Shown here: positions 20,461-33,085 of the stretch, in pieces | Layout: every line of letters starts with the position of its first letter | Position numbering within the stretch: position 1 is the first letter of the stretch | Origin: Ceriagrion tenellum | Taxonomy: Eukaryota > Arthropoda > Insecta > Odonata > Coenagrionidae | Length of the DNA stretch: 64,000 nt | Direction of reading: 5' to 3' | Assembly: GCA_963169105.1 (NCBI GenBank) | Contig: OY720642.1 | Location: 22,438,965-22,502,964, forward strand | Notes under the pieces: model-generated | The model's database searches: none | What the model saw: only the letters and a program-made list of their open reading frames with translations | Told to the model about the DNA's origin: nothing | Position numbers and translations under genes: made by a program

Positions 20461-22829
20461 CAGTAACAACTCGATAATACGAAGTTGGCGGGACAGAAAA
20501 ATCGGCACTTCGTATTTTCGAACCTTTTTAATAAATCACGAAAAATATTTCCCCTCCCCCACCTGACTTCTCTGATATTTGGGAAACTTTTTAAAATGAC
20601 TTATAGTCATTATCCAAGAAAGCATTCAAAAAAATGTCTTAAAATCATAAGTTAAATGTCACAAACGTTCATTAAGTAACTATCACTACTTAGTTCCCTA
20701 TGTAAATGATTTTTAGTTTCATCTAATTTTCTTTGCAAAATTTTTGCCCCATTTAAAAGACATATATAAAGCAAGTTCAGCATTTTTTATGAGACTTTAG
20801 CTTTGTTAATCCGCAGCTAATCAGGACATGCAACTGGTATGGGCGTTGTTTCTAACATCTACGCAGTTAAGACGGTAGCTGGCCCAACCGCCCAGCACTC
20901 ACTCAATTATCACTCAATCAAAGATAAAATGAGCAAAAGACTCACTCAAGTTAAAAAAATGCTTCACAGGTCATTGTTTGCGGTTTCTTTCCCATCGCCT
21001 GCTGGATATACGAACTTGAGAAGAAATATTATTTCATTCCAATTACTAATGGCATGACGACAAATTGGGCATGATCCGGACATTTTCCATATCATAATCA
21101 TCTCGGAGTTTCCGCTTCTAAATGGCCATATTTTTTTCATATAATAAAATGCTTCACAGCTCATTGTTTGTGGTTTCTTTCCCATCGCCTGCTGGATATG
21201 TGGAGAAAGAACGAACGCTTCAACTGTGCCCAGGACATGCCTTCGCTTGCTATGACGGTGCTTCACCAATCCAATTCTTATCGATGTTTCTAACATTATG
21301 CAGTTAAGATGGTAGCTGGCCCCACCATGCTTCCAATCGCCCTTTCATTATCACTCAATTATGGGTAAGAAGAGCAAAGGACTCAGTCCATTTTAAAAAT
21401 CCTTCTCAGGTCACTATTTGTGGTTTCTTCCTCATCGCCTACTGGATATACAAATTTGGGAAGAAATGTTCTTTCGTTCCAAGCCAAACGGTTTCACCGC
21501 TCATTGAAGTTCAAGTAAGAAACATTAACTCATGACCTGGTTCCTTTTCACTTCGATGATTCGCGCTTATAGTTCTATTCGGCAAAACATTAATCCGGAA
21601 ATCGGAAATAAAGTAAGCAATTATTTTTTATCCCTCTACGCATAATCTCTTCACGTCATAGGTGTTATGCTGAATGCCATTTTATCCAATGGCGTCCTTT
21701 CCATCCATCCATCGCAGAGGTATTCCATTAATTATTCTCCATTCCATTGTTCTCCATTCCATTAATTAGTTATTTTCCTTCTCCTCAGCGACTTACATCT
21801 TCTATGCTTGACTTTGCTGTGGGGCATAAAAGACAAAAACGAAATAGGACTGTTTGAAGCACTAAATTGTAAAATTTACTCAAGGAGAACTTTGGAAGAG
21901 GTAGGGGTAGATACCAGTCTTCAAGCTCGGGTGACAGAATTTTGCAACGGATATAGGTCTCAAACTCTTTTAGCCAGATTTTCAACCCAGAAAAAGGCAT
22001 TGCTACGCATACCGGGCACAGCTAGTACACTACAATGTTATATTATTGAGCCACTCTGCCGATTGGGTCATCTGTTTCAAAATTAGAAATAAACCGTTTT
22101 AAATGAAAATTATATCAATCGCGGAGCCGGCTATACCCTCGTTAATTCTTTCAAACTGTTTTTTTCTATTGTTTCAAGCAATATGGACAATAGCGGGGGT
22201 AAGCGCAGGTTTATTCATAGTGAAGCCATTGATTTAGGTATGGTGACTGGGATAGGTATTCTACTCCTATTTCCCATCATTTAATCGCGTCATTTTCCAT
22301 TCAAGCGCTCAATAAATTCAAATTGCCGCTAATAGCACATGGCAGTAAGTTGGTACAAGGTGACACAAATAAGTTAGAACCAAAACAAAATTGGTAAAAT
22401 CATGGAAATCCAGCTAACAGTAAACAAAAATAAAATAAGGGAAAAATTGTCTCAAGCTACCACTTTCCCCGTCACTCGCTAAATTATCCACAACTAAAAC
22501 TTAATAAATAACTGTGTGACTTGGGCACTTGTGAGAGATAAACGCACTAAAATTCATGCATTATACACAATTGATAGATTATATGCGGTAACGCTGATTT
22601 GTTAGGTGTCTACGTTGGCAAATAGAGAGCTTTCCTGACTCGATTTCCCCTCAAGGTTCGTAAAAACAAACACAATTTCTCTGTGGGGTTCAAGGTTCGT
22701 ATTTCCAAAAATTTCGTATTTTCAAATAGTGCCATGTATTTAGTATAGGAGTTTTGTTGGGATCAACAGTTTTGCTGTGTAAAATCAAAACTTAGTATTT
22801 TCGTGCTTCGTATACTCGAGTTGCTACTG
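20461..22829. mobile_element. non-autonomous pogo/Tigger-like element
   Basis: The ends are inverted repeats (CAGTAACAACTCGATAATAC... left; CAGTAGCAACTCGAGTATAC... right, read inward) flanked by TA at 20459-20460 and 22830-22831. CAGTA termini with a TA target are typical of the pogo/Tigger group. No transposase is recognisable in the 2.37 kb. Instead there are internal direct repeats: a block with TCCCATCGCCTGCTGGATAT occurs near 20957 and 21146, and in diverged form near 21398; another with CAGTTAAGA(C/T)GGTAGCTGGCC occurs near 20862 and 21301. It lies in LAMTOR4 intron 1. Confidence 0.75.
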
Positions 22830-23334
22830 TAGTTATTTCCATGCATTTATGCAATGAAATGTTAGTATTAACACTTGAAGTGCCTGAAAATAGCAAAAAT
22901 AAACAAACTGGACGACACAAGCGTAAATGTGGATTATGACAATGGAACATAAAAGGAGCACTCTTGGAATATTTCAGGTCACGAGTCTGGCACATACATA
23001 AAATTTATATATAAAATAGAATCATGAAAAATGGATTAAATGCAGAGCCAACAAAGCCCCAGATGAAGATTAGTTCAGTAACCAAAAATTAGGAACACTA
23101 ACACATATTCTCCCAACATAAAAAAGAAAAGGATCAAATGACCTTCATAGCCTCCCTGTAATCTATAGAAGTCATTTTTCAAAGAGGACAGGAATAAAAT
23201 GCCCAGTATTCAGCAGGATGCAAGAGTAAATGGAATGGCAGAATGGAATCTACAGCCTTAGCAAAGACCAAATGATAGAGATCAAATTATTTTTTTAGTA
23301 TTCTACCGGTTAAGGTAGGTTTGATTGAATGTCA

Positions 23335-25500
23335 TATGATCTCCTTCCAGTTGTCCACACATGCAGGATCCAATCTCCCTCTACTATATCATTTTTTGCC
23401 TCTGCATCCGATCTACCCTTCTTCCTCCCATCCATGAAACCTATTCCCTCTCTTCCTATTCCCCGCTTGCCCAAAATCCTTCACTCTCACATTCCTGAGC
23501 AATCCCTCGCCCCTTATTTACTTCACCCATCTACACTGCTGATCTAGAATTTCCTTAAAAAGTTTCCTTTCCTCACCCACCATCTCAAGCACTTCCTCAT
23601 AAGTCTTGCTCTCCATCCACCTCACCTTCTCCACCTTTCTCCACACCCACATATCAAATCCCTGCAACCTATTCTCGTCCTCCTTTCTGAGGGCCCACAT
23701 TTCTGCCCCATATAACGCTACACTCCGTATCAAGCTCTTCACCAGCCTCTTCTTCACATCCTTACTCATGGTCCCTCTCATCAGCTCCCTCCTATTACCA
23801 ACACCTACTTAGCTAGAGCTATTCTCTTCCGTATATTACTACTATGTCTGTTTCTTCCGGCGTACTCCTTAAGTTATTCAAATACTCTACTTACTTGAGT
23901 GTTTGTCCACCAACTTTAATCACCAGCCTCGCTTTCTTTACCCAAGAGATATCCCACACTGCAATTTCTAAAGCATCTGCCAAACCTTGCAGTCCCTTTG
24001 AATATCTACTAACCAATGCTTAATTGTCTGTGAATCTAACAGACTTCATCAGATGCCCTCCTACTTTGATTCCTTGATTTTCCTCCTTACTTTGATTGCC
24101 TCCTTACTTTGATTGAACTTCAAGTTCTTCCCATGCCTGTCTTACCATTTCCTCAGTATAAATGTTAACCCTCACCTGCACCCTTTATGTCATATATAAG
24201 TTTCAGATTAGTCACCTAATCTATTCCCAGTTTCCCGAGTATCTCTGTTGGTTTATTCCAATTTACCCTATCAAAAGCATTTTTTAAATCAATAAAGCAT
24301 GCAAAAATGTCCTGGTTATACTCCGTTTCTTTCTATAAGTGTTCTCATCACCGCTATGGCATCATAAGTAGACCTTCCCTTCTGGAACCCTAACTGGTCA
24401 TCGCTCAAGTAGTTATTGGCCTTACTCTACAACCTGCTATTGATTGTTTGAAGTAAAACTTAGGCTGCGTGAGAGATTAAAGAGATTGCTCTAAAATCAT
24501 CGCATTCTGATGCATTCTTCTTCTTGAGAATAGGAAACAGGACTGTTTTCATTAAGCCCTCTGGCCATATTATTTGCCCTTAGATCCTACGTACAAGTTC
24601 AAAAAAGGCTTTGCTATCTTTCTTTCCTACATTCTTTAGCAGCTCTCAGGGTATGTAATCTACTCCTACAGCTTTTATTGCCTTCATCTCTTTCGATGCT
24701 TTCTCTATTTAACTGTCAAGTCTCAATGGCTTGAGGTCATCTTCCTCTCATGTTCCACCATCTTCTATATTTTTAAATTAGTTGGTCTACTATCGCTGTC
24801 ATATAACTTCTGCACATATTCTCTCCATCGTTGAATATCTTCCTGCTCGACGTTGAATATCTTCCTACTTCATTAAAATTATACCTCTTCTGCCCTCAGT
24901 CTTTGGTACCGTTTGCCCTCTCTTACATTCCAGTACCAATTTTACTAAAGTAAAAAACTGCAAAAAGAACAAGTGCGCACACACACTTGTTCTTTTTGCA
25001 GTTTCTCCATTTCCTCACATCACCTTTTCCACCAATTTTCCTTTGTCCGATTGGTTATTTGCTGTAGTTGATTATGTAACTCCTTGTATTTCGCCTTGCT
25101 TATGCCAGTGTTGACATTTTTCCAAAGCCTTCTAACCTCCATTTTCCTAATCATTTCTTCTGGAACCCACTGCTTCTTTAACCTTCTTGTTCCACTATTC
25201 CTACTGTTTTCTTGGCCGCTCTTAGGATGCCTGTTTTTATGTTAACTCATTTTTCCACAATTATTCCTATTTTCTTGGCTTTGCCTGTGTTCCCTTCCAC
25301 TATCTCTTAGTATTCCCTCCTTTTTTCCCCTTTCAACACATACAAATTCCACCTCTTCATCATCCTACTTTTCTTAAGTTTTTTTAATCTAATCTCACAA
25401 TCCATCAATACTAAATTAAGATCTGAGTCTGCAACAGCCCCCAGATACCTTCGAGAGTTATAATTTCTTTCTATTAAAGAATTAAACCAATTCTTGGAAG
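23335..25500 (-). pseudogene. RTE-type LINE, RT and C-terminal part
   Basis: Read from high to low coordinate: a post-endonuclease segment (GAVADSDLNLVLMDCEIRLK), the RT approach (AIKAVGVDYIP.ELLKN), WPEGLMKTVLFPILKKKNAS with ECDDFRAISLISHAA, SDDQLGFQKGRSTYDAIAVM, FIDLKNAFDRVNW, and a degraded catalytic box FTDN where F-A-D-D is expected (near 24030). The C-terminus follows: KKRLVKSLIRSVALYGAEMW, KVRWMESKTYEEVLEMVGEE, DGRKKGRSDAEAKND. The order and wording match RTE-clade LINEs of insects. Several stops and a mutated YADD equivalent make it dead. Its endonuclease half lies at 28240-29190, separated by inserted LINEs. Confidence 0.85.
24955..25004. repeat. 21-bp inverted repeat (hairpin)
   Basis: AAACTGCAAAAAGAACAAGTG (one base shared at the edge) at 24955-24975 is exactly inverted at 24984-25004 across an 8-base CGCACACA spacer, inside the RTE relic. 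Confidence 0.9.
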
Positions 25501-25529
25501 TGAATTCACTAAGGATGACACAAAACAAA

Positions 25530-26470
25530 ATTTAGCCATTTCCGACTTTAACGAGCCAATGGCTGGCATAAAAATTCCACATGATGGAATAATTAAACAA
25601 CTGCACTCGATTGAAAGCAACAAGTCCCCAGGTCCAGAAGGAATACCTGCAGGTGTGCTCAAGGAGTTAGCGCTACAGATTGTAACTTTCTTAGAAATTA
25701 TGTTAAGCAAATCATTATATGAAGGCAAGGTACCTCAAGACTGGAAAATAGCCCACATCACACCGATATATTTAAACATGTAAATAGAAGTGACCCAGGA
25801 ATTACTGGCCTATATCATTAACATCACTTTAATGCAAGTTCCTCGAACACTTTGCCATTAGTAATATTATGACATTCCTGGACAATCATAACTTCTTACA
25901 AAGCAGTCAGCATGGCTTCCATAAGGGCAGGTCTTACAAAACACAGCTTTTGCTCTTCCATCATGATATCCTAACATCAGGTGAATCAATTAAGCAAGTC
26001 GACGCATTATTCCTTGATTTCAAGAAGGCATTCTACAAGGTTCCTCACAAAACAGTCACTTATAAATAGCATTCATAGGGAGTTATTAAAAAATATAGTG
26101 AATTGGATAGGGGACTTTCTCAGTGATTGAAGCCACGAAGTAGTTATTGATGGTTTTAGCAAATATATGGTTGAAGTCCTATCCTGTATTCCTCACTTAC
26201 ATTAATTACCTAAGTTCTCGAGTTATCAGTACATTAAGATTATTTGCAGACGATACAGTTATCTACCATGAAATAAGCAAAGATGCAGACTTATTAGTTC
26301 TTTCGTCGGACCTTAACAACGTTCAGTCGTGGTGCCAGGAGTGAGGTTAGAATTTGATAATATCAGCAAATGCACCACAGTTCACTTCCAGCAAAAGTCA
26401 TCACACAAATGCCATACCTATACTGTGGGTGGAGTAAACATAAAATCTTCAGATAGAGTAAAATATCTAA
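25530..26470 (+). pseudogene. CR1/Jockey-like LINE RT, 5' part
   Basis: Plus-strand RT pieces: SNKSPGPEGIPAGVLKELAL, VPQDWKIAHITPIY, then in another frame LQSSQHGFHKGRSYKTQLLL, VDALFLDFKKAFYKVPH (the usual D of KAFD is Y), and TLRLFADDTVIYHEISKDAD with WCQE. The phrase set QHGF-x-KGRS...TQL and DFSKAFDKVPH is typical of CR1/Jockey-group elements. The piece is interrupted at about 26500 by a minus-strand LINE, and its C-terminus reappears at 27700-28115. Confidence 0.8.
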
Positions 26471-26519
26471 GAATTGCCTAAACTTCTGCTATATCGTGGG
26501 GAAAATGCATACAAAACAT

Positions 26520-27690
26520 ATTATTATTATTAATAAAATAACATTACAAGTTGACCATTTGGTCGGGTGGTAACATAAATTGGTTTTACCCAAGTTAATA
26601 CATAAAATGACAATAGAAAAACACAAATAGTTGCCAAATGCATAGAAATAAAAGAAAAGAAACAGAAGAAAAAAAAACCCTTACAATTTTATTTTATGCA
26701 ACCTTCTCATGAACGTCTAAGTTTTGTGGGAAGGGCACAAGAAATACCTCTGGTAGACCGTTTCAATCCCCTATCCACCGATGCAGGAAAGAATATTTAA
26801 TTGCAATTGATAGCTGTCTCGGAGGTTCTATGTTGTTTACATGGGTCTTTCCTTGCCAAATAATGCAGTTTTTTAAACCGATTTGTAATGTCCCTCCACG
26901 CAGGATCAGCTATATATACTTTGAAAATGCCCTTTAGCTGTGCATTCCTCCATGATTTGAGTGATTCCCATCCCAGTGCGTTCATTATCTCCGCTACGCT
27001 GGCCCTCCTTTAAAAATTTCCCGTCACATCTTGCGGCTAGATGCTGAACTTTAGACAGTTGTTTTATGTTCTGCCCCAAATAAGGATCCCACACTGACCC
27101 CCTTTATTCTAAATAGGCCTAACAATTGTTTTATAGACAAAATATTTAGGGCTGATGCAGCTTTTTCCCAGAGTTCTCATAAAAAATGTAATGCTTAAAA
27201 ATCTTTAGTTGTCGTGCTTTCAATGTGCGGTCCCCATTGCAAGTCCCTACTAAAGACAACTCCAAGATATTTACAGCGATTTGTTTCCATCAAAACTTTG
27301 CCCATAATGCAGTAATCATTTAATATAACACTTCTACTTTTCCTAAATCTAATCAGGTTTGTTTTATCTGCATTGATGATCATTTCATTTTCAATTGCCC
27401 AATTCTCCAAATTTTTCAGGTCTTTTTGTAATATGTCGCCATCATCTACCTTTTCGATTGCTCTATAAATAATACAATCACTAGCAAACATTCTAATAGA
27501 GCTAGTCACTTATCTACTAATGTCATTCACATAGAATATAAAGAGTATAGGTCCTAACACATTTCCTTGCGGTACACCAGTTGAGGCATAGAATTCCTCT
27601 GAGTAAACATCACCGACCTTGATCCTATGTGTTCTACCTGAGATAAACACATTTATCCATTTTACAACTCTCCTATATGCGGTACAGCAT
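26520..27690 (-). pseudogene. second CR1/Jockey-like LINE, inserted in the first
   Basis: Read downward: a segment coding for PQGNVLGPILFIFYVNDISR (near 27560), SSIRMFASDCIIYRAIEKVD (F-A-D-D degraded to FASD), LKNLENWAIENEMIINADKT, CKYLGVVFSRDLQWGPHIES, then MWDPYLGQNIKQLSKVQHLA and MNALGWESLKSWRNAQLKG. These are the last RT motifs and the C-terminal domain of a CR1-like LINE. It ends in an A/T-rich TTATTATTATTAATAAAATA tail at 26521-26545, the microsatellite-type 3' end expected for this clade. The 5' end is truncated. Confidence 0.8.
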
Positions 27691-27699
27691 TAAAGAAAC

Positions 27700-28115
27700 T
27701 AGGTTTGGTTAAGCATATAATAGGAAGGTCCTCAGATGAAAAATAAAAGAGAGATGCTACTTTGCTCAGGTTAGGCCACACCTCGAATATGCTGCAAGCA
27801 TTTGGGACCATGGTCATAAAGATTTAACCAAAAAAGTTAAAAAATACAAAGAAAAGCAGCACACTTCATTAAAAACTGCCATGGGCGAACATACAGTGTC
27901 TCACAACTTAAAGAGGGATTAAGGTGGGGGCCACTAGAGACTCAAGAGGCTAAATGCTAGGCTTAGGTTGCTTGAGAAATTCAGAACTGGTGTGTTTCAG
28001 AGCGACACAGAGAATATTATCATGATGCCTCACTACATCTCTAAGTCTGACATAAGCGATAAAATAAGAGAAATACATTGCTGAACAGATAGGTACAAAA
28101 ACTTGTTCTTGCCAC
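27700..28115 (+). pseudogene. CR1/Jockey-like LINE, C-terminal part of the outer copy
   Basis: Plus-strand remnants read KKLGLVKHIIGRSSDEK, an LVRPHLEYAASIWD-like segment (near 27770-27810, frameshifted), then RLLEKFRTGVFQS and YKNLFLPRTTS near the end. This matches the portion of a CR1-like LINE that should follow the RT seen at 25530-26470, so the two were one copy split by the minus-strand element between them. Confidence 0.65.
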
Positions 28116-28120
28116 GCACA

Positions 28121-28237
28121 ACGAGTGACCACAATAAAAACTGAGCTTCACTAAATACACTCCCATTATACACATCACCATTTCACCTCCCAAAACCTTG
28201 CATCTTTACATGGCTGGTGTCCTAACACCCCCTGCCA
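28121..28237 (-). repeat. dispersed repeat, copy 2
   Basis: The reverse complement matches 16075-16190 at roughly 80% (AAGGTTTTGGGAGGTGAAAT, AGTGAAGCTCAGTTTTTATT). It lies at the junction between the LINE nest and the RTE endonuclease piece. Confidence 0.75.
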
Positions 28238-28239
28238 TA

Positions 28240-29190
28240 CACCCATGTGTTGGCTCACAGAGTAGTTATGTATATTTAGAAGAGAGTTCTTCACACTGTT
28301 CTTATACCTTTGCCTAACCATGAAATAGTCAATTTGATATTTCCCAGTGTCTTCCGACATTTATCATGTGTACCTCTTCCTATGACGGCATTTAAACCAA
28401 GTGTTTGTTACAACTAATTTATTTCTCCTAACAAATTCAACAGCCTTCTCTCCACGATCACTTCTCATCCATACACTCCCACTTCATACCCACCTCCCCC
28501 TTCCCCCACTACTGTGTTCCAGGTGCCCATTACTATTAGGTTTTCCTTACCCTTGAATTCTCTGATTATCTCCTCTACCTGTTCAGACACCTCCCCCACC
28601 TCTTCCTTCCTATGATTGCTGTGGGCATGTACATCTGGACCAATACGAAATTTTTAAGGCGCACTTTTATTTCTATCACTATTATCCTGTCACACCTGTT
28701 CAATATTTACCTCCTCATTCCCAATTTTGCATTCAATACTATAGCTACCACATGTTGACTCTCAACCCCACCACTATAGATTACCCAGTACCTATCACTC
28801 TAGTAGTCCCCGCTGTCCTTCCATCTCACCTCGCACAGCCCCAAGGTATCTATGCTCACTCTATCCATTTCCCATTTTACATTTTCCAGCCCTCATCATT
28901 GTCCTAACATTCCAAGTCCCTATTTTTACCGGTACTTTCCTTCTCTTCTTCATTTTATTCTTATCTTCCTTGGACCATGTATCCTGTGATGGCTCAGTTG
29001 TGCAAGGATTTTGTGAGATGACAACCTCGAGGGCCTTGCCTCCCCCGATACCGTGCCTGGCACCTGCCCCAGTGGGCAGCGTCCCATAGTTACCAGGATT
29101 CATTTCTCTTTGAGTAACATTCATTTTTCTGGCTAGTAAAATAGTTAGGAGGGGACTCCCATACTCGCTTCCCAAGTGTTTTTCACGTGA
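28240..29190 (-). pseudogene. RTE-type LINE, endonuclease part
   Basis: Read downward from 28960: VKIGTWNVRTMMRAGKCKMG (the start of an AP-like endonuclease domain), then much decay, then SDRGEKAVEFVRRNKLVVTN, TWFKCRHRKRYTW and DTGKYQIDYFMVRQRYKNSV. GTWNVRT and QIDYxxVxxR are the hallmark endonuclease motifs of RTE elements. Its orientation and reading order fit the RT part at 23335-25500; together they are one element split by an insertion of about 2.7 kb. Confidence 0.8.
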
Positions 29191-29289
29191 CACATCACAG
29201 GACTACCTTTCGTCTGGCATCTACCCTTCGACCTATCTGGCATGGGTGGCCCTACCAGGAGCAATATCAATTGCTTCCACCAATCCACC

Positions 29290-29770
29290 GTAGTCCACAG
29301 GAAAGGGATCAAATTCTATGCTACCTACTATTGAGGAAGCATGAGTGGGCAAGGAGTGAGACAATGTGCAAGAAAATACATTCAGGAAAAAGGCGGGCAC
29401 ATAAAGTCCAAGAAAATGGGCTAGGCATCTGCATGCAAGGAGAAAGAAGCAGCATGCTGTGCTTTGCCAATGACATCCATGGCAGGAGAGAGTAAATGAT
29501 ACTTTAAGTGGACACTTCATAGCTAATAAATGCCGAATAAGAGGCGTTTCCCAGCAATAAAATGGACATCAGTAAGCCCATAGTCTGAGAGAAATAGCAT
29601 GAAAGGAAGAATTCTGATATTTGGGAAGTAGAATCACCAGCAATGGAAGAACCAAAAAGGATGGTAGGATAGCACAGGCAGAAAGGGTATTCCATCGGAA
29701 GAAAAAATCTAAAAGGCAGGAAGGACTTACAAAGGGAAGCACTTAATCAGGACACATGAAAAGAATTCTT
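29290..29770 (+). pseudogene. RTE-like LINE fragment, plus strand
   Basis: Decayed pieces read LGICMQGERSSMLCFANDIH (F-A-D-D mutated to FAND) and, further on, an EYLGS-type segment with TKKDGRIAQAERVFHRKKKS. These are the end of RT and the following region of an RTE-like LINE, in opposite orientation to the main RTE copy beside it. Heavily mutated. Confidence 0.55.
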
Positions 29771-29799
29771 CTTTAAGTAAGTGCAAAACTCACAATAAA

Positions 29800-32700
29800 T
29801 GTAGCACATAAGAAAAGATTAGAATGATTCTAAATGTGAAGTGACAGATGGATGACACGATCAAGTTCATGCATCACTTAACTGAGGAAGAGTTATTACG
29901 CAGATAAGGATAAAAAATAAATCTCATGAAAACATTGAAGAATATGGGTGGCTATCAAATCAGGCATAGTTTAAGACATGAGTATCTACTGACGACAATC
30001 TACCAATGAAGAGTAGAGCACAGAATTATTCCTTTGCGAAGTTACCACACTCAAGCACAGTTATGAATGACACTGCTACAATGATATCTCAGTTAGTTTA
30101 TAATCCTCAAAAACTAAAAAAGAAAATGAATACCTGTGTTCAACATTGGCTTTAGCCTTGTGGATGGTGGAGTTATGTGCATGATTTGACTGTTCCGTTA
30201 CATAATTTGAGCAGCAAAAAGTTCCTCAAAAGCTGCCCTTATTCACAGAGATGGAAGCCTTGATAGCATCACTAAGGGATACAAGTTTGAGTACCAGTCA
30301 AGGATAATTTATCCTCAGTGGAGTCTTTACATCAAGGTTAATGAATAGCAATAATGATAACACAGGCACAGTTGTGATATAATAGTAAGAAGCCAGTAGG
30401 TCTGATAGTTCACTCAGAAATGCACTGCAATAAGTCAGGCATTTTTGCCCCTCCCTCTTTTTCCCCCTCATCAATTCCCATCTTTAGACAGTTTCCTCTC
30501 CGCAAACTCTTTACCCTCCCGACTTAGCTGAAGGACTTGCACAATGAAGGACACACATGCCATGTACATGATAGCATTTGCACGAATAACATTCGAGCCT
30601 ATGATGCCTGCAATGCTTAAAGACTTCTAGAGGCAGTGACTTCTACCAGCATCTTTTGCCTACAGCCTTTCTGCTGTGACCTTTCCCTCACCCTGCCCTG
30701 CCTCACTAAAATAGCAGTTTGTGCAGCAAAACTTAAAAGAAAATCTGTGATGGTTAACCATGGCACAAAGGCATAAAACTGTATTCCGCAGTAGGAGGCA
30801 AAAAGCAGTTCCCTATACTCCAACTAAAAACCTCCACTGCATATATGTACAAATCCTACTATTTCCTCTCCTTCAAGGCTACCAATCTCCTCCATTACAT
30901 ACCTCACCATTTCAACCTTCAGCCTAGGCATAACTTCTCCTCCTACAGCACACCTCACTCTTTTACCCTGAGATGGTGAGGAGTACACACCACTCAACTG
31001 ATTTGATAGAGCCTGGCATTTGGTACCACAGGCATGGCCAAGGGGAGGCAGGATGAGGGCAGTGGTCCCCTCTGGATGAGACATTTCATACAAAATCTAC
31101 TATACAGAGCCAGACAGGATGATATTCTGCCCTGTCTCTCCCATAACAAGTATCTACAGCTACAGTAGGCGTCCTGCCACCCTTCCTCATTCCCCAACCT
31201 AAATCCTGGCTATACCCATTTTCGGCACTGGTAAATTTGTGATTGCCTTGGGATTTTGAAGTTAGAACACAGGTTGTTTGATCCAGGAATACTTGGTTTG
31301 TAATTTGGTTAGCGGCTGAAATATACTAGTTATATTTATTGATCAATCAAAATACTTGTTATGTCGCCATATCCTCATTTTCTCACCCAAACTTTGTTAA
31401 GAGTTTGCCTCTAAACTGGTGCTTTTGGCACCAGTTTAGGGGCAAACAGGAGGGGTAAACAGGAGGATTATGCTTCATTAGAATAAAAAATATTCAATGG
31501 AACAGACATACTGATGTGGATTCATTTTGATGTTCCTGACTTATGTAAAATGTAATTACAACTTGGGAACAGCTAGCAAATAGTTAGCCCAGCATAATCC
31601 GAAGAGAAAAAAATATTCCATCTCACCCAGTACCAGTCCAAAGAATGCCATATAAAATGGTATTTCATGTGCAGAACTAATGGCTAAATACCAAATATGA
31701 GCTCCAGTGCCTCATTTAGGCTGGTAGTTTCACAGGCAACCCTGATTCCACACACCAACTGACAGCATCTACAATGTTACTCCTCACGAATTGAAAACCA
31801 TCTGATTTTGACAAGTGAGAGTACATTTCCAGGATAGTTTCTTACTTCACGGACTATTCCACGTTTTCCCAGCCCAATTTCAATTTCCACAACTTTCCCA
31901 GCATTTCCAAGTCCTGTGGATTTCTAGCAAGCAGTTTGTAGCGGAAGCTTTGTAAGCAGCCTTTGTAAGAGTGGAGTTGTGAATTGCAGCAAACCAATCT
32001 TAGGTATAGCTCCTAATGATGATCAGGAAAATAGTTATCATTTCAAGATTTTCTAAGTTCCTTACATAATCTTTGTCAAACAATGACTATAAAAAATCCT
32101 TTGTATCCAAAAATATTTGGACACGTGACCAGGAAAGAGCTAGAAATTATTCATCAGTAATTTTAGAATAAAATCATTTCCTTCATAGCATGGTATGATG
32201 TTCAAGGCACACACAGGAATGACTCACATTTTAATATTCCTCTGGCCGAGACAATATCTAAAATGACCAGAATGGCTTGCTGTAGGATTAGGGTATAGTT
32301 CTGATGTCTGTGTATGAAGGTTCAATTCTCCTCAAATAAGGAATAAGAGGAATGTTTTCCATAGCTGTATGGTTAGATAATTGTCCATTAGGGAAAGTAC
32401 AATGCATGAATGTACGGCAATGTGTGTTTTCTTATTTGTTTTTTATATTCCATATTACTTGAGCCTTTATTGTCAATACATACAATAAGGAATAAAATAT
32501 GACTATTTACCAACTAATGCAATCGTAGTAAGAGGTAATACTATCCACTCCACATTATGTATCAGCTAAGTTTTTCTGCCAGGTTTTTAGTTATTTCATC
32601 GACTTATACGTTACTTACGTTCTTTAGTTATTTCATCTACGACGTCAATGTCGCGTATTCTAGAAATCAATAGAACATTTTTTCCTTCTTGGGGAAGAAT

Positions 32701-32890
32701 GTAAGTATGGTGTCATTTTTCCTAACACAGATACCTGTTCACTTTACGTTCTGCTTCTTTCGTTAAATCTAAAGGTAACCAATGGTTATTTTTTCTGGTG
32801 ACACCGATTAATAGCGAAAGTTAGTTGATGATCACTCAGGAGCTGAGGTCTCAAGAAAATCTCAGCGCTAGTAATCCAATTTTCCGACGT
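29800..32890. other. intronic DNA without a recognised gene
   Basis: This lies within LAMTOR4 intron 1. I see no domain on either strand. 30617-31200 (minus) has several overlapping open stretches with no recognisable domain. A 20-bp hairpin lies at 31403-31447. Confidence 0.45.
31403..31447. repeat. 20-bp inverted repeat (hairpin)
   Basis: GTTTGCCTCTAAACTGGTGC at 31403-31422 is inverted at 31428-31447 with one mismatch and a 5-base loop (TTTTG). Confidence 0.9.
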
Positions 32891-33085
32891 AGAATTTTAT
32901 TTTTTATTTATACTCACAACCCCGAAAACAGCACAACAAAGGCCTTTTACATTGGGTGTTTTAACATTAACAATAGACGAACACACACACCCATGTCCTG
33001 GGCAGATAATACTCTACCCAGGCGGGACTCGAACCCTCGACCCTCGGGGTTAGCAGGCGAGGACTTTACCCCACCGCCACCGTTG
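32891..33085 (-). mobile_element. tRNA-derived SINE
   Basis: On the minus strand box A-like GTGGCGGTGGGGTAAAG is followed by a perfect box B with its arm, GGTTCGAGTCCCGCC (plus 33021-33035), at polymerase III spacing. A unique body follows, and an A-rich tail (TATAAATAAAAAATAAAATT) ends near 32893. The orientation is the same as LAMTOR4, within its intron 1. Confidence 0.8.
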
